A stretch of DNA of 64,000 nt from BOG-1112 sp964611335 (GTDB lineage Bacteria; Bdellovibrionota_B; Oligoflexia; Oligoflexales; Bog-1112), in NCBI GenBank assembly GCA_964611335.1, contig CAZSXR010000001.1, positions 682,001 through 746,000 on the forward strand, read 5' to 3'. A program made the position numbers and the translations under genes. This document shows positions 25,707-33,991 of this stretch, in pieces. Position 1 is the stretch's first letter. Each line of letters starts with the position of its first letter. Below the pieces are notes generated by a model that was not told the origin of the DNA, ran no database searches, and saw nothing but the letters and a program-made list of their open reading frames with translations.

Positions 25707-26882
25707 CTAGTGTCCCATAGCTTCATTGACAAGAGCGCCGAGTGCGTTGAGGTAGTTTCCAGTTAGATCACTTCCTGTTCCTGCAGCTAATTGTGTGCCT
25801 CCTGTTCCATAGATGGCGCCGCCGGCTATGATACTAATAGCTGCAGCAGCTGTGCCAAGAGCTGTGAGCTTTCCTTTGCGCTGTATTTCCTCTTTTGTAT
25901 CAGCATGGGCTTCTATTGTTTTCTGATCTGTGCCTAAGACAGGTCTATTTACTTCTTTTAAGAGTGTTTTCTGAGTTGGCGCTCCTGGTCTCATGGGCAC
26001 ATCGCTGTGCAAATGAGCTAGCTGTTCTAACTTTTCAACTTTAATATCAAATTCTTTAGCAATTGCTTCTAACTCTGCGGCGTGTTGTCTCATTTCCGCT
26101 TGCTTTAGGCCTTCTTTGGAACTTTGAGGCTTCATTTCCTCTGCTTCCTCCCTCAATTTCTCAGCTCCCCTCTTTGCTTCAGAGCTTACGTTGTCTGCTG
26201 TATTTTTTGCGTTTTTTATGTTCTCTGGAGTTAGATTCTTTTGCAATTCAGAATTTGCGGTATCGTAGTGACTAATTGCTGTAAATATATGGTTGTCTTG
26301 AGAAGAGATTAGAGCAGCTGCTATCGCATTTTTTCTCATCTCTAAATTAAAATTTTTGGACAGATGTATCATGTAGAGCGATCCACTTATAACTCCCACA
26401 GCTCCCAATACCATAAAAGTCATCCCTACTTTCTGTTGGGTTGTCCAAGTATTTGTTGCTGTTTCTGTATTTGTGTTTGTCCCAGTACTAACAGCTGTAT
26501 TTGAATTTGTAGCTGTGCCTGTACTTGTACCTGTTCCCGTGCTTGTTGTGGTGCCAACCACAGTTGTCACATAAGGAGTTGCGTCTGTGATAACTGTAGG
26601 ATCGCTTGCAATAGTATCAATGACTGTTGTTAAAGTTGATGTGTCTGTACTCGCAAGAACATTAACTGAAGGACAAATAGGATTTGTGCTTGCATCTGTC
26701 CCTTGACAAGCTTGCGCTTGATAATCTGCAGATTTCTCCCGGATATCTTTTGCGATTTCGTCACTCGGTCTTTTGTTGACATTAGCACTCACGGGTTCTT
26801 TAGGACTAGCTCCACTTCTGTGTTTAGATTGACACTGAAGCATCGGAATGCAGAGCAGTGCGATAGCAATAATCTTTTTCAT
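25707..26882 (-). CDS. Two-membrane-segment lipoprotein (family L)
   Basis: 391 residues. Type II signal peptide ending MLQC, lipid Cys 17, followed by QSKH. The Gln at -1 is unusual for signal peptidase II. A periplasmic stretch with Cys 59 and Cys 70 precedes a Thr/Ser/Gly-rich linker (about 108-146), a membrane segment at 152-174, a helical charged middle (about 180-335), a second membrane segment at about 339-359 and the tail GTGSDLTGNYLNALG. Tail and anchor are recognisably paralogous to the proteins at 27151 and 32051. Ribosome-binding site GGGAG. The gene runs away from its paralog at 27151; the 268-bp gap between them holds both promoters and a run of 14 T, nothing else I can name. 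Confidence 0.78.
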   Translation of the reverse strand: MKKIIAIALLCIPMLQCQSKHRSGASPKEPVSANVNKRPSDEIAKDIREKSADYQAQACQGTDASTNPICPSVNVLASTDTSTLTTVIDTIASDPTVITDATPYVTTVVGTTTSTGTGTSTGTATNSNTAVSTGTNTNTETATNTWTTQQKVGMTFMVLGAVGVISGSLYMIHLSKNFNLEMRKNAIAAALISSQDNHIFTAISHYDTANSELQKNLTPENIKNAKNTADNVSSEAKRGAEKLREEAEEMKPQSSKEGLKQAEMRQHAAELEAIAKEFDIKVEKLEQLAHLHSDVPMRPGAPTQKTLLKEVNRPVLGTDQKTIEAHADTKEEIQRKGKLTALGTAAAAISIIAGGAIYGTGGTQLAAGTGSDLTGNYLNALGALVNEAMGH

Positions 26883-27150
26883 AGACTCTCCCTTCTTTTA
26901 AATAATTTAGAAAGATGATGAGTTAAGTATACACCGCTCCAATGCGAAAATTAGGGAATTTGATTTATTTTTTTTTTTTTTGAATTTTGTAAGGACTAAA
27001 AACAACTTTAGAAAATTTCAATATTTGTGAAATTCTAAAGAGAGAGTAGACAATTTCATTCTTGTCTATATGGAGTTGTCATAATTTTTCGGATTATACT
27101 GTTTACAGGCTTAACGAAAACTCTGATTTATTCATTTTAGGAGAAGACCT

Positions 27151-28629
27151 ATGAAGCGCATTCTCGGAATTGCACTGCTTTGTGGAAGTTTGTGGCAGTG
27201 CCAGTCAAAGCACGGGGCTAAGCCTAGTGACCCTGTGCATTCGCAAAAAGGGAAGGGTACTGAAACAGAGATCGTCGCGCCTCTGACTCCCGCAGAGGCA
27301 GCTGAGCAAGCTGCACAAGCCAGTGCAGATTTTATAGCAAACAACTGCGGAACAGATACAAACACACCTGGACCCTGTGCTGCTGCGGAAGCTACACAGG
27401 CCCTTGCAAATACACCAACAGATGGTGGCAGTAATGCTTTAGTCGATGCTTATACACAGCTTCAAACGGATCCCGATGTGCAAACTGCTGTTCAGGATGC
27501 AGGAACGAATGCAGCGATAGATCAAGCTGTAGCAAGTGCAGAAGCAGGTGATACCTCGACTCCTGCTCCAGGAAATTCCATGGCTAAGAATGGAGTTATG
27601 TTTACAGGTGTGGGTCTTTTGAGCTTGGGTTTTATTGCTTTTGCAGGGGGCTATGGTGTGCAAACGGCGATAGAAAAAGGTTATATGGTTAATCAGGGAA
27701 ATGACAGAGCTATTTCCCCACAGAAGGCTAAGGCAAATCGCGCTGAGGCATTAAAAGACTGGGGCAGTTGGGCTAAACAAAGAGGGCAGCTAGCAGTCGA
27801 GTTCTTTACTTCCTTACCGTCTTATTTTACGAGGCAGAACCTAGTTCAAATGAAGGAAGCTATAAAAGCGCTTCCAGGAAGTGTTGCTGACGGATTGATG
27901 CATGCTTTGTCCGAAGCTAAGAATTTGAACTCGTCGCAGAGGCAGGGGGTGTGGGGTCGGTTAAAAGGAATTATTGAAGGGATCAGGAATCTTACTCCAG
28001 CGCAGATACAGCAAGTTGGTTCATTTCTAGTAGGGGATGGGGCAAGGTATTGGCCGGAGATGGAATCATTCTCATTATTGTATAACACTCAAATGGCTGA
28101 CATAGAGAAATTCGTAATAGAAGCTCCGGATATGAATGAAGCGTGGGAAAAACTGAAGCTGCACAAATCGGCCGATTCTGCAGCTTTTAGACAAATGTAT
28201 CAAATGGACGAATATGATCATATAGTTTTTGACAAAGAAGGAAAGCCAAAGATGACTCCGGAGTACGAACGGGTGTTCGAAAATGACGCCCATAAATTAG
28301 TTGAAAAATACCAACAACTGAATATGCGACAGAAAGCTCTCATCAGCGAGCTTAGCGAGTTAAAGGTAGTAAAAACCGGGAATGCAGCACTTAAAAATAT
28401 AAAAGGTCATATGCAATCAGTTAAATACGTTGCTCAAGGACGATCCAGCCTTTATGGCAAGGCTCAAGCATCCAAAGTTGCAGGTATTGGTGCTATGATC
28501 GTAGGTGGTGTGTTTGCAGCTGCAGGAGGTTCCATGAACCTTGCCGATGGCACAGACAGCAACCCTGCTTCAGACTATCTCACAACTATGGGCAACCTCT
28601 ACAACGGGCTTGTTGCTCAACCGCAATAA
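27151..28629 (+). CDS. Two-membrane-segment lipoprotein (family L)
   Basis: 492 residues. Signal peptide MKRILGIALLCGSLWQC with lipid Cys 17 and QSKHG after it. PLTPAEAAEQAAQASADFIA and NNC (45-66) match the 32051 paralog, and a second Cys at 76 may form a disulfide with Cys 66. First membrane segment 148-170, charged helical middle about 180-440, second membrane segment about 444-462, then NPASDYLTTMGNLYNG. Strong ribosome-binding site GGAGAAG. The middle domain shows no similarity I can see to its paralogs, so the family keeps its ends and swaps its centre. Function unknown. Confidence 0.8.
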   Translation: MKRILGIALLCGSLWQCQSKHGAKPSDPVHSQKGKGTETEIVAPLTPAEAAEQAAQASADFIANNCGTDTNTPGPCAAAEATQALANTPTDGGSNALVDAYTQLQTDPDVQTAVQDAGTNAAIDQAVASAEAGDTSTPAPGNSMAKNGVMFTGVGLLSLGFIAFAGGYGVQTAIEKGYMVNQGNDRAISPQKAKANRAEALKDWGSWAKQRGQLAVEFFTSLPSYFTRQNLVQMKEAIKALPGSVADGLMHALSEAKNLNSSQRQGVWGRLKGIIEGIRNLTPAQIQQVGSFLVGDGARYWPEMESFSLLYNTQMADIEKFVIEAPDMNEAWEKLKLHKSADSAAFRQMYQMDEYDHIVFDKEGKPKMTPEYERVFENDAHKLVEKYQQLNMRQKALISELSELKVVKTGNAALKNIKGHMQSVKYVAQGRSSLYGKAQASKVAGIGAMIVGGVFAAAGGSMNLADGTDSNPASDYLTTMGNLYNGLVAQPQ

Positions 28630-28651
28630 CCCACCAGCCTCCTTTTTGAAT

Positions 28652-28688
28652 AAAGAGAGGGACCCGATTGCATCGGGTCCCTCTCTTT
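28652..28688. terminator. Bidirectional terminator
   Basis: A perfect 17-bp stem (AAAGAGAGGGACCCGAT and its complement) with a TGC loop lies between two convergent genes, the lipoprotein ending at 28629 and ATPase 4 ending at 28710. Short A/T tracts at both ends of the stem allow termination in both directions. Confidence 0.8.
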
Positions 28689-28709
28689 GCATTCAATGCA
28701 AACCCTTTC

Positions 28710-29864
28710 TCAGGCTTTAAATATGTCTTGAAGACACAGCTGCCAAGGTAGAATTTCTACATCTTCGAGCATTTTTCTATGCGCTCCTAAATAAGCAATG
28801 ACTTTACGAAAAGGTTTTCCGTAGTACTCTGCAAAATTTTTAAGGCCTCGTAAGTCTGCTTTGCCTACATTCGAAGAAGCTTTCACTTCGATTCCCCAAA
28901 CGTCATTGTCTTTCTCAATGATAAAGTCGACTTCAGCACCATGTTCGGTTCTATAAGAAGAAATACGAATATCACAATCACTGTTGAAGGAACTTTGAAG
29001 AACTTGAGTGAAAAATAGATTTTCAAATAACCTGCCTATTCGGTCTGAAGAAATAATAAAATTTTTCAACAAACCGTTGAGCACTCCATTATCAAAGAAA
29101 AAGAAACGTGGATGTTGAATAAGACGTTTTCGATCGCTTTTAGCAAAAGCTTCACATCTATGAACGATCAAAGTATCTTCAAGAATCTCAAAAAAACGCA
29201 GTCCTGATTGTCTTTGAATCTGTGCTTCCGAAGCTAGTTTTGAAAGATCCAAGAACTCTCCTGATGCACTTGCAGCAACCATCAGAAACCTAGCAAAACC
29301 TTCCAAGTTGCGAGTAAGAGATTCTGCTTGAATTTCTTCTTTGAGATAGGTTCCACTATAAGATCTTAAAGTTTTTATTCGAGAGTCTTCATCATTGTCC
29401 GTGTAGATTCCAGGAAGAGTCCCTGTTTGTAAAGCTTGTTTCACATCCATTTTATATTGAAGTTCATGAGCAGTCAGAGCTCCCAGTTGAAAGGTGTGAA
29501 TACGTCCGGGTAATAAATTTGCATTTCCACGTTTTAGTTTTCGTGCACTTGACCCTGTCAATAGGAACTGAAGGGGAGTTTGAGTTTCATCAATTAAGGA
29601 TTGAATTGTGTTTAACAAGCTTGGAAGACGTTGCACCTCATCTATTAAAACTCTTTTATATTTTTGATTTTTCAATCGCTGTTCCAGTTCTGAAGGATTT
29701 TGTGCAAATTCCAAGTAAGTACTTTCGTTAGAAAGATTAATAATTAGGTCTGGATTCAATTCCGTGCGTATAAGTGTAGATTTTCCCGTTTGGCGTGGAC
29801 CGAGCAATAAAAGACTCTTTTTATTTTTCCCAATTATTTCTGCTAATTGTCTTGGAATATACAT
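28710..29864 (-). CDS. AAA_14/DUF4143 ATPase (ATPase 4)
   Basis: 384 residues. P-loop LLGPRQTGKST (about 21-31), Walker B RVLIDEVQRL, sensor FLLTGSSARKLKRG, and C-terminal EVDFIIEKDNDVWGIEVKAS with the D...ExK pattern of the nuclease-like DUF4143 region. All catalytic ATPase residues are present. AGGA lies 6 nt before the ATG. A 37-bp palindrome sits directly upstream, as in ATPases 2 and 3. Closest in sequence to ATPase 3. No toxin partner is adjacent: its neighbours are the family-L lipoprotein and the KdpD-like gene. Confidence 0.86.
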   Translation of the reverse strand: MYIPRQLAEIIGKNKKSLLLLGPRQTGKSTLIRTELNPDLIINLSNESTYLEFAQNPSELEQRLKNQKYKRVLIDEVQRLPSLLNTIQSLIDETQTPLQFLLTGSSARKLKRGNANLLPGRIHTFQLGALTAHELQYKMDVKQALQTGTLPGIYTDNDEDSRIKTLRSYSGTYLKEEIQAESLTRNLEGFARFLMVAASASGEFLDLSKLASEAQIQRQSGLRFFEILEDTLIVHRCEAFAKSDRKRLIQHPRFFFFDNGVLNGLLKNFIISSDRIGRLFENLFFTQVLQSSFNSDCDIRISSYRTEHGAEVDFIIEKDNDVWGIEVKASSNVGKADLRGLKNFAEYYGKPFRKVIAYLGAHRKMLEDVEILPWQLCLQDIFKA

Positions 29865-29877
29865 ATAAATTCCTACA

Positions 29878-29914
29878 GATAGTGTTTAAATTACCGCGTA
29901 ATTTAAACACTATC
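29878..29914. promoter_or_regulatory. 37-bp palindrome directly before ATPase 4
   Basis: Perfect 17-bp arms GATAGTGTTTAAATTAC and its complement flank a CGC centre and end 13 bp from the start codon. The position matches the palindromes before ATPases 2 and 3 but the sequence is unrelated, as expected for a specific operator of each protein. Confidence 0.75.
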
Positions 29915-30017
29915 ACATTTTTTAAAAAAAGCCTCCCAAAACTGTTAGGCCTCTTAAATCTCTTCTGTCTAGCTTAGAATCATTCTATAGAAAATGTACA
30001 CTATTAGGAGGTCCACT

Positions 30018-32012
30018 TTGCCTAATCAAGAAGATGAAAGACCAGATCCCGACAAGCTCCTCACCCTTGTAGATGAAAGCACCAAGAAAGAAGGTGTAGG
30101 AAAATTAAAAATTTTCCTCGGTATGGCAGCTGGTGTGGGGAAGACTTACGCTATGCTCAAAGCTGCTCAGGAGCTTCGCACAAGAGATGTAGATCTCGTC
30201 ATCGCTGTTGTCGAAACACATGGAAGGAAGGAGACGGAAGAGATACTCAAAGGCCTTGAAGTTCTGCCTCGTAAGCAGATCGAACACAAAGGTATTGCTC
30301 TTACAGAAATGGACCTCGATGCAATCTTAAAGCGTAAGCCCAGTGTGGTTTTAGTCGACGAACTTGCACATACCAATGCTCCAGGCTGTAGACATGCGAA
30401 ACGTTATCTCGATGTTTTGGAAATACTCAACGCAGGTATCGATGTTTATACCACCGTCAATATCCAACATCTCGAAAGCCGAGTGGATCTCGTTCGAGAT
30501 ATCATCGGTATTCCTATCAAAGAAACGGTGCCCGATAGTGTTTTTGACAAAGCAGACGAAGTTGTTCTTATAGATCTCGCTCCTGAAGAACTTCTGAAAA
30601 GACTCAAAGAGGGAAAAGTTTACAAAGGCGACCGTGCTGCAACTGCTGCGGATAATTTTTTCCGCAAAGGAAATCTTACAGCGTTGCGCGAGATGGCTCT
30701 GCGATTAGCTGCTGAAAGGGTGGACAAGGAACTTCGAGATTTTAAGGTTCTGCATGGCATTGAAGAAACTTGGAAGAGTGGAAACCGACTTATGGTTTCC
30801 GTCTTTGCAAGTCCCTATGCGGAAGTTCTGATTCGCAGAACACGACGCCTTGCAGACATGATCGATGCCACATGGATCGGTGCTATCGTCGATGATGGGC
30901 GGGTTCTTTCTCAGGAAGAAAAAGCTTTGCTCAGCAAAAATCTTTCTTTGATACACCAACTCGGGGGAGAGGTTGTCTCCACTCAGGATAGTGATCCCGT
31001 TAAGGGACTTTTGCGAGTTGCGCGTCAAAACAATGTGACACAGATGATCGTAGGACGTTCAGAAAGAGGTGTGTTTCAAACCTGGTTAACAGGGGGATCT
31101 ATAGTCTCTCGTCTTCTAAGGCAGGCTTCCGAAATCGATATTTATGTGGTCAGTGCTTCCAAAAATATCAAAATCGACTTATCGAAATTGAAAAAACAAG
31201 GTGAGTGGAAAATTCCTTGGTATGAAAGTGGAATCGTTTTCAGTATTGTTTTGAGTTCTTGGTTCATTGCAGCATTGATACAGCCCTACACGGGATACAT
31301 GGCTATAGGAATTTTATTTCTCATTGCTGTGAATGTTTCTGCGCTTTTTGTTTCTACAATTTCTACTTTTTTTCTTGCTGTGATCTTTTCTCTCATTCAT
31401 GTTTATTTATTTATACCACCTGTACACACTTTTAATATTACGAACCTTGAAGATTTTTTAATACTTTCGATGTTTTTTATTGCAGCTGCTATTACAAGCC
31501 GACTTACTAGCAATCTTGCGAGCAAAGAAAAAATTCTCAGTTCACGACAGCGTCGCACTTTGGCTCTTTATGATTTGTCAAAAGATTTGGCTTTCGCACG
31601 TTCTATTTCCGATGTTACGAAAGCGGGTTTGAATCAGTTTCAGAAAATTTTCGATGAGGAATTTTCGATACTGCTTCCTACGGAAATTCAAAGCAAGGTG
31701 GAATTGCTGATGGTTGCCGGTTGTACTTTTTTTCTCGATGCAAAAGAGAGTGCGGTTGCCAGTTGGGTTTATACAAACGGAAGACCTGCAGGCCGTTTCA
31801 CCGACACTTTGATGGCTTCGATAGGAACTTATTTCCCACTGATTGGAAGAGAAGGAACGGTCGGAGTTGTGGGGATTAAGTTTGAAAATCAGGATAGCTT
31901 GGATCCCGACAGGATGACTTTGATTGAAACTTTCAGTAGGCAAATTGCAACGGCTTTGGAGAGGGAATTTTACCACGAGCAATCTTTGAGAGGTATGAAA
32001 CCCGGGATTTGA
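30018..32012 (+). CDS. KdpD-like sensor protein lacking the histidine kinase domain
   Basis: 664 residues from the TTG at 30018 (AGGAGG 6 nt upstream; an ATG at 29994 precedes that site). The N-terminal RPDPDKLL opening and the P-loop GMAAGVGKT (35-43) with VDELAHTN belong to the KdpD sensor domain. A Usp-like domain (about 250-375), four membrane segments of DUF4118 (about 400-495) and a GAF-like domain (about 525-650) follow. The protein then stops: the HisKA and HATPase domains of full KdpD (about 890 residues) are missing, and no kdpABC or kdpE is in the window. It may bind K+/c-di-AMP-type signals without phosphotransfer. Confidence 0.85.
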   Translation: MPNQEDERPDPDKLLTLVDESTKKEGVGKLKIFLGMAAGVGKTYAMLKAAQELRTRDVDLVIAVVETHGRKETEEILKGLEVLPRKQIEHKGIALTEMDLDAILKRKPSVVLVDELAHTNAPGCRHAKRYLDVLEILNAGIDVYTTVNIQHLESRVDLVRDIIGIPIKETVPDSVFDKADEVVLIDLAPEELLKRLKEGKVYKGDRAATAADNFFRKGNLTALREMALRLAAERVDKELRDFKVLHGIEETWKSGNRLMVSVFASPYAEVLIRRTRRLADMIDATWIGAIVDDGRVLSQEEKALLSKNLSLIHQLGGEVVSTQDSDPVKGLLRVARQNNVTQMIVGRSERGVFQTWLTGGSIVSRLLRQASEIDIYVVSASKNIKIDLSKLKKQGEWKIPWYESGIVFSIVLSSWFIAALIQPYTGYMAIGILFLIAVNVSALFVSTISTFFLAVIFSLIHVYLFIPPVHTFNITNLEDFLILSMFFIAAAITSRLTSNLASKEKILSSRQRRTLALYDLSKDLAFARSISDVTKAGLNQFQKIFDEEFSILLPTEIQSKVELLMVAGCTFFLDAKESAVASWVYTNGRPAGRFTDTLMASIGTYFPLIGREGTVGVVGIKFENQDSLDPDRMTLIETFSRQIATALEREFYHEQSLRGMKPGI

Positions 32013-32050
32013 GATAGAATGTTTGTAGGTTTAATTTTTAGGGGAATCTT

Positions 32051-33295
32051 ATGAAACGCATCGTTGGGATAGCGCTGCTCAGTGTTTGTTTCATGCAGTG
32101 TAAGTCTTCGCATGGAGGAAAAAAAGCTGCAGAGCCTGTTCATAAAACAAATACTGATTCTACAAAAATTTTGGGGCCTCAAACTCCTGAGCAAGCAGCA
32201 GATCAGGCTACAGCTCTGAGCAAAGACTTCGTTGCAAACAACTGTGAAAATCCTGATGCAGGGACTGCAAGTGTTTGTGACAGTGCAGCAAATATAGTCG
32301 ATGCAGGAAGCAGTCCGAGCCTTTCAGGGGACGGAACAGTCTTGAGTGATAGCCTCAACACGCTTGCAACCAACACAGATTTGCAAAATACACTTCAAGA
32401 TTCAGTTGGGATCGGTGTGGTCACGAGTATTGTGGATCAAGTTGCACAAAATCCCACACCCTCAACGGAAACCTCGACTACCGATTCTGCGCAGGCAGCT
32501 GCTCCGTCTCCGTCTAGTCCTTCTCGTGCTTGGAGTGGAGAGTTAACTACAGGCACAGCTTTGTTGATACTCGGTACTGTTGCTTATACCGGGTTTTTGG
32601 TGAAGGATAGACAGTACCTTGCAAAATATATAACGATGGGTAAAGGTAGAAGGGATAAAGCTCAGAGAGTCTTTGAAATCTTGTTACATCCTATGCAGCC
32701 TGCGTTGATGGTTGTCAGAGTTGTTGTGCTGGTACCGCTTTTACTGGGAATGGCTGGCATTCAAACCCTTGCTGATAGGGTTAGAGTTAGGAAAGCGCTT
32801 GCAAATACGTCGTGGGAGACTGTTGAAAGGGTTTCTTCAGACAGCATGGTAGATGTTATTCAGGGTTTTAAACACGCCGATACGCCAGTAAAACGCCAGA
32901 CTTTTGCTGAGAAATACCCAAAGTTACGGAGGCTTTTTGTTGTTGCGGCAGGGGGGTTTGATTTCACTACTGAAGCTCAGCTAGCAAAAAACGCTCTTTC
33001 TTCATCAAGGACATCAGAGGCTGCGTCATTTGAAACACCACAAAGTAGCCGGAAACAATTCTCGCAGTCAAGACCATTCGCAACGGGGATAAAAAAGGTT
33101 CAAACAGAACAACTTAAGAAATTTGGAAAGGCTGCAGCAGAAGGAGTAGGCAAACTTGCAAGTGTAGGGTTTATCATCGCAGGAGCTGTTTTAACAGCAC
33201 AAGGTACTCAACTTGCTGAAGGCACAGGAAGTGACCCTGCTTCTGACTATATAACCCAAATGGGGCAGATCTATAACTCGGTTGTGACTCAGTAG
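32051..33295 (+). CDS. Two-membrane-segment lipoprotein (family L)
   Basis: 414 residues. Signal peptide MKRIVGIALLSVCFMQC, lipid Cys 17, then KSSHGG. QTPEQAADQA and SKDFVANNC (44-65) match the 27151 paralog. Membrane segments at about 168-184 and 370-386, plus an extra hydrophobic stretch at 216-236, and the tail GTGSDPASDYITQMGQIYN. The start has GGGGA in front. It follows the KdpD-like gene by 38 bp on the same strand and may be co-transcribed with it. Function unknown. Confidence 0.8.
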   Translation: MKRIVGIALLSVCFMQCKSSHGGKKAAEPVHKTNTDSTKILGPQTPEQAADQATALSKDFVANNCENPDAGTASVCDSAANIVDAGSSPSLSGDGTVLSDSLNTLATNTDLQNTLQDSVGIGVVTSIVDQVAQNPTPSTETSTTDSAQAAAPSPSSPSRAWSGELTTGTALLILGTVAYTGFLVKDRQYLAKYITMGKGRRDKAQRVFEILLHPMQPALMVVRVVVLVPLLLGMAGIQTLADRVRVRKALANTSWETVERVSSDSMVDVIQGFKHADTPVKRQTFAEKYPKLRRLFVVAAGGFDFTTEAQLAKNALSSSRTSEAASFETPQSSRKQFSQSRPFATGIKKVQTEQLKKFGKAAAEGVGKLASVGFIIAGAVLTAQGTQLAEGTGSDPASDYITQMGQIYNSVVTQ

Positions 33296-33304
33296 TCATT
33301 TCTT

Positions 33305-33631
33305 CTAGAGACCTAACTGTTTAAGCAGCTTTGGGACTTCTATAGTAGCCGCTCGCCAAATGATGTCTGTTTTAATATCGTGATAAGCATGAATGAGATG
33401 GTTTCTCAATCCTACTATCTGTCTCCAAGGAATCGCAGGAAATTTTTCAGTATATTCTTATGGCAGTTTGTTTGCTGCTTCACCAATAATTGCGAGCTGA
33501 TAGCATACAGAAGAGATAATCATCAAATTTTTTGTAAAAGACTTTTCATCAAGATTTTTTGTGAATGTAGCGATATTATCTGCAGCCAATTTAATATCAT
33601 CCAACAAAACATCTTTATCCCGCGGAGTCAT
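33305..33631 (-). pseudogene. HepT-like (DUF86) HEPN toxin, interrupted by an in-frame stop
   Basis: Translating the minus strand from the ATG at 33631 gives a 108-codon DUF86/HEPN protein: MTPRDKDVLLDDIKLAADNI, later YQLAIIGEAANKLP, then TAA at codon 58 (33460-33458), then EYTEKFPAIPWRQIVGLRN and HLIHAYHDIKTDIIW. Reading is otherwise open to TAG at 33307-33305. The catalytic R-x4-H-x-Y motif (RNHLIHAY) lies after the stop, so the truncated product cannot be an active RNase. The TAA is one base change from AAA, CAA or GAA. It overlaps the antitoxin gene by 17 bp, the usual mntA-hepT order. Confidence 0.85.
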
Positions 33632-33959
33632 AGATCACCTTTGCGGATTCTAAAATTATTTTCCTTCGACGTAGATTTCTTGCCTCTTCAATGGCTTCCC
33701 AGCTTGCGAGATCCACCTTTCTGTGAAGCAAATCTCCCAGTTCAAGTTCTATTCCGATGAAGGCAATCAATCCTATTTTAAAGTCTTTATTAAAACGAAC
33801 GAGAACATCCACGTCGCTTGTTTCTGTATTGAAGTCATCTCTCAAAACAGAACCAAACAAACCAAGTTGTGCAATATGATTTTTTTCGCAAAACTCTTTT
33901 AGAGTAGTTTCGTCTATTTGAAGTCTTTTTTTAAGTTTTGTATCGAGATTTATTTTCAT
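33615..33959 (-). CDS. MNT-domain nucleotidyltransferase antitoxin (MntA-like), partner broken
   Basis: 114 residues with the minimal nucleotidyltransferase motif GSVLRDDFNTETSDVDVLV (GS and D-x-D) and the C-terminal LHRKVDLAS strand with the third acidic residue. It looks intact. Its partner toxin immediately downstream carries a nonsense codon. This module is a different subtype from the MNT/HEPN pair at 23522-24326, whose toxin is longer and not DUF86-like in its N-terminus. Confidence 0.82.
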   Translation of the reverse strand: MKINLDTKLKKRLQIDETTLKEFCEKNHIAQLGLFGSVLRDDFNTETSDVDVLVRFNKDFKIGLIAFIGIELELGDLLHRKVDLASWEAIEEARNLRRRKIILESAKVIYDSAG

Positions 33960-33991
33960 AAATCAATTATATCCTGATATCTTTGATGCGA

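Noticed and set aside
26952..26981. Long T homopolymer upstream of the 25707 lipoprotein as a phase-variation tract
   Set aside because: A poly-T run lies between divergent genes, but its relation to any promoter box is unclear, so no switching can be claimed.
33380..33760. Plus-strand open frame of 126 codons
   Set aside because: It is antisense to the broken HepT gene and the MntA gene, which have clear family motifs.
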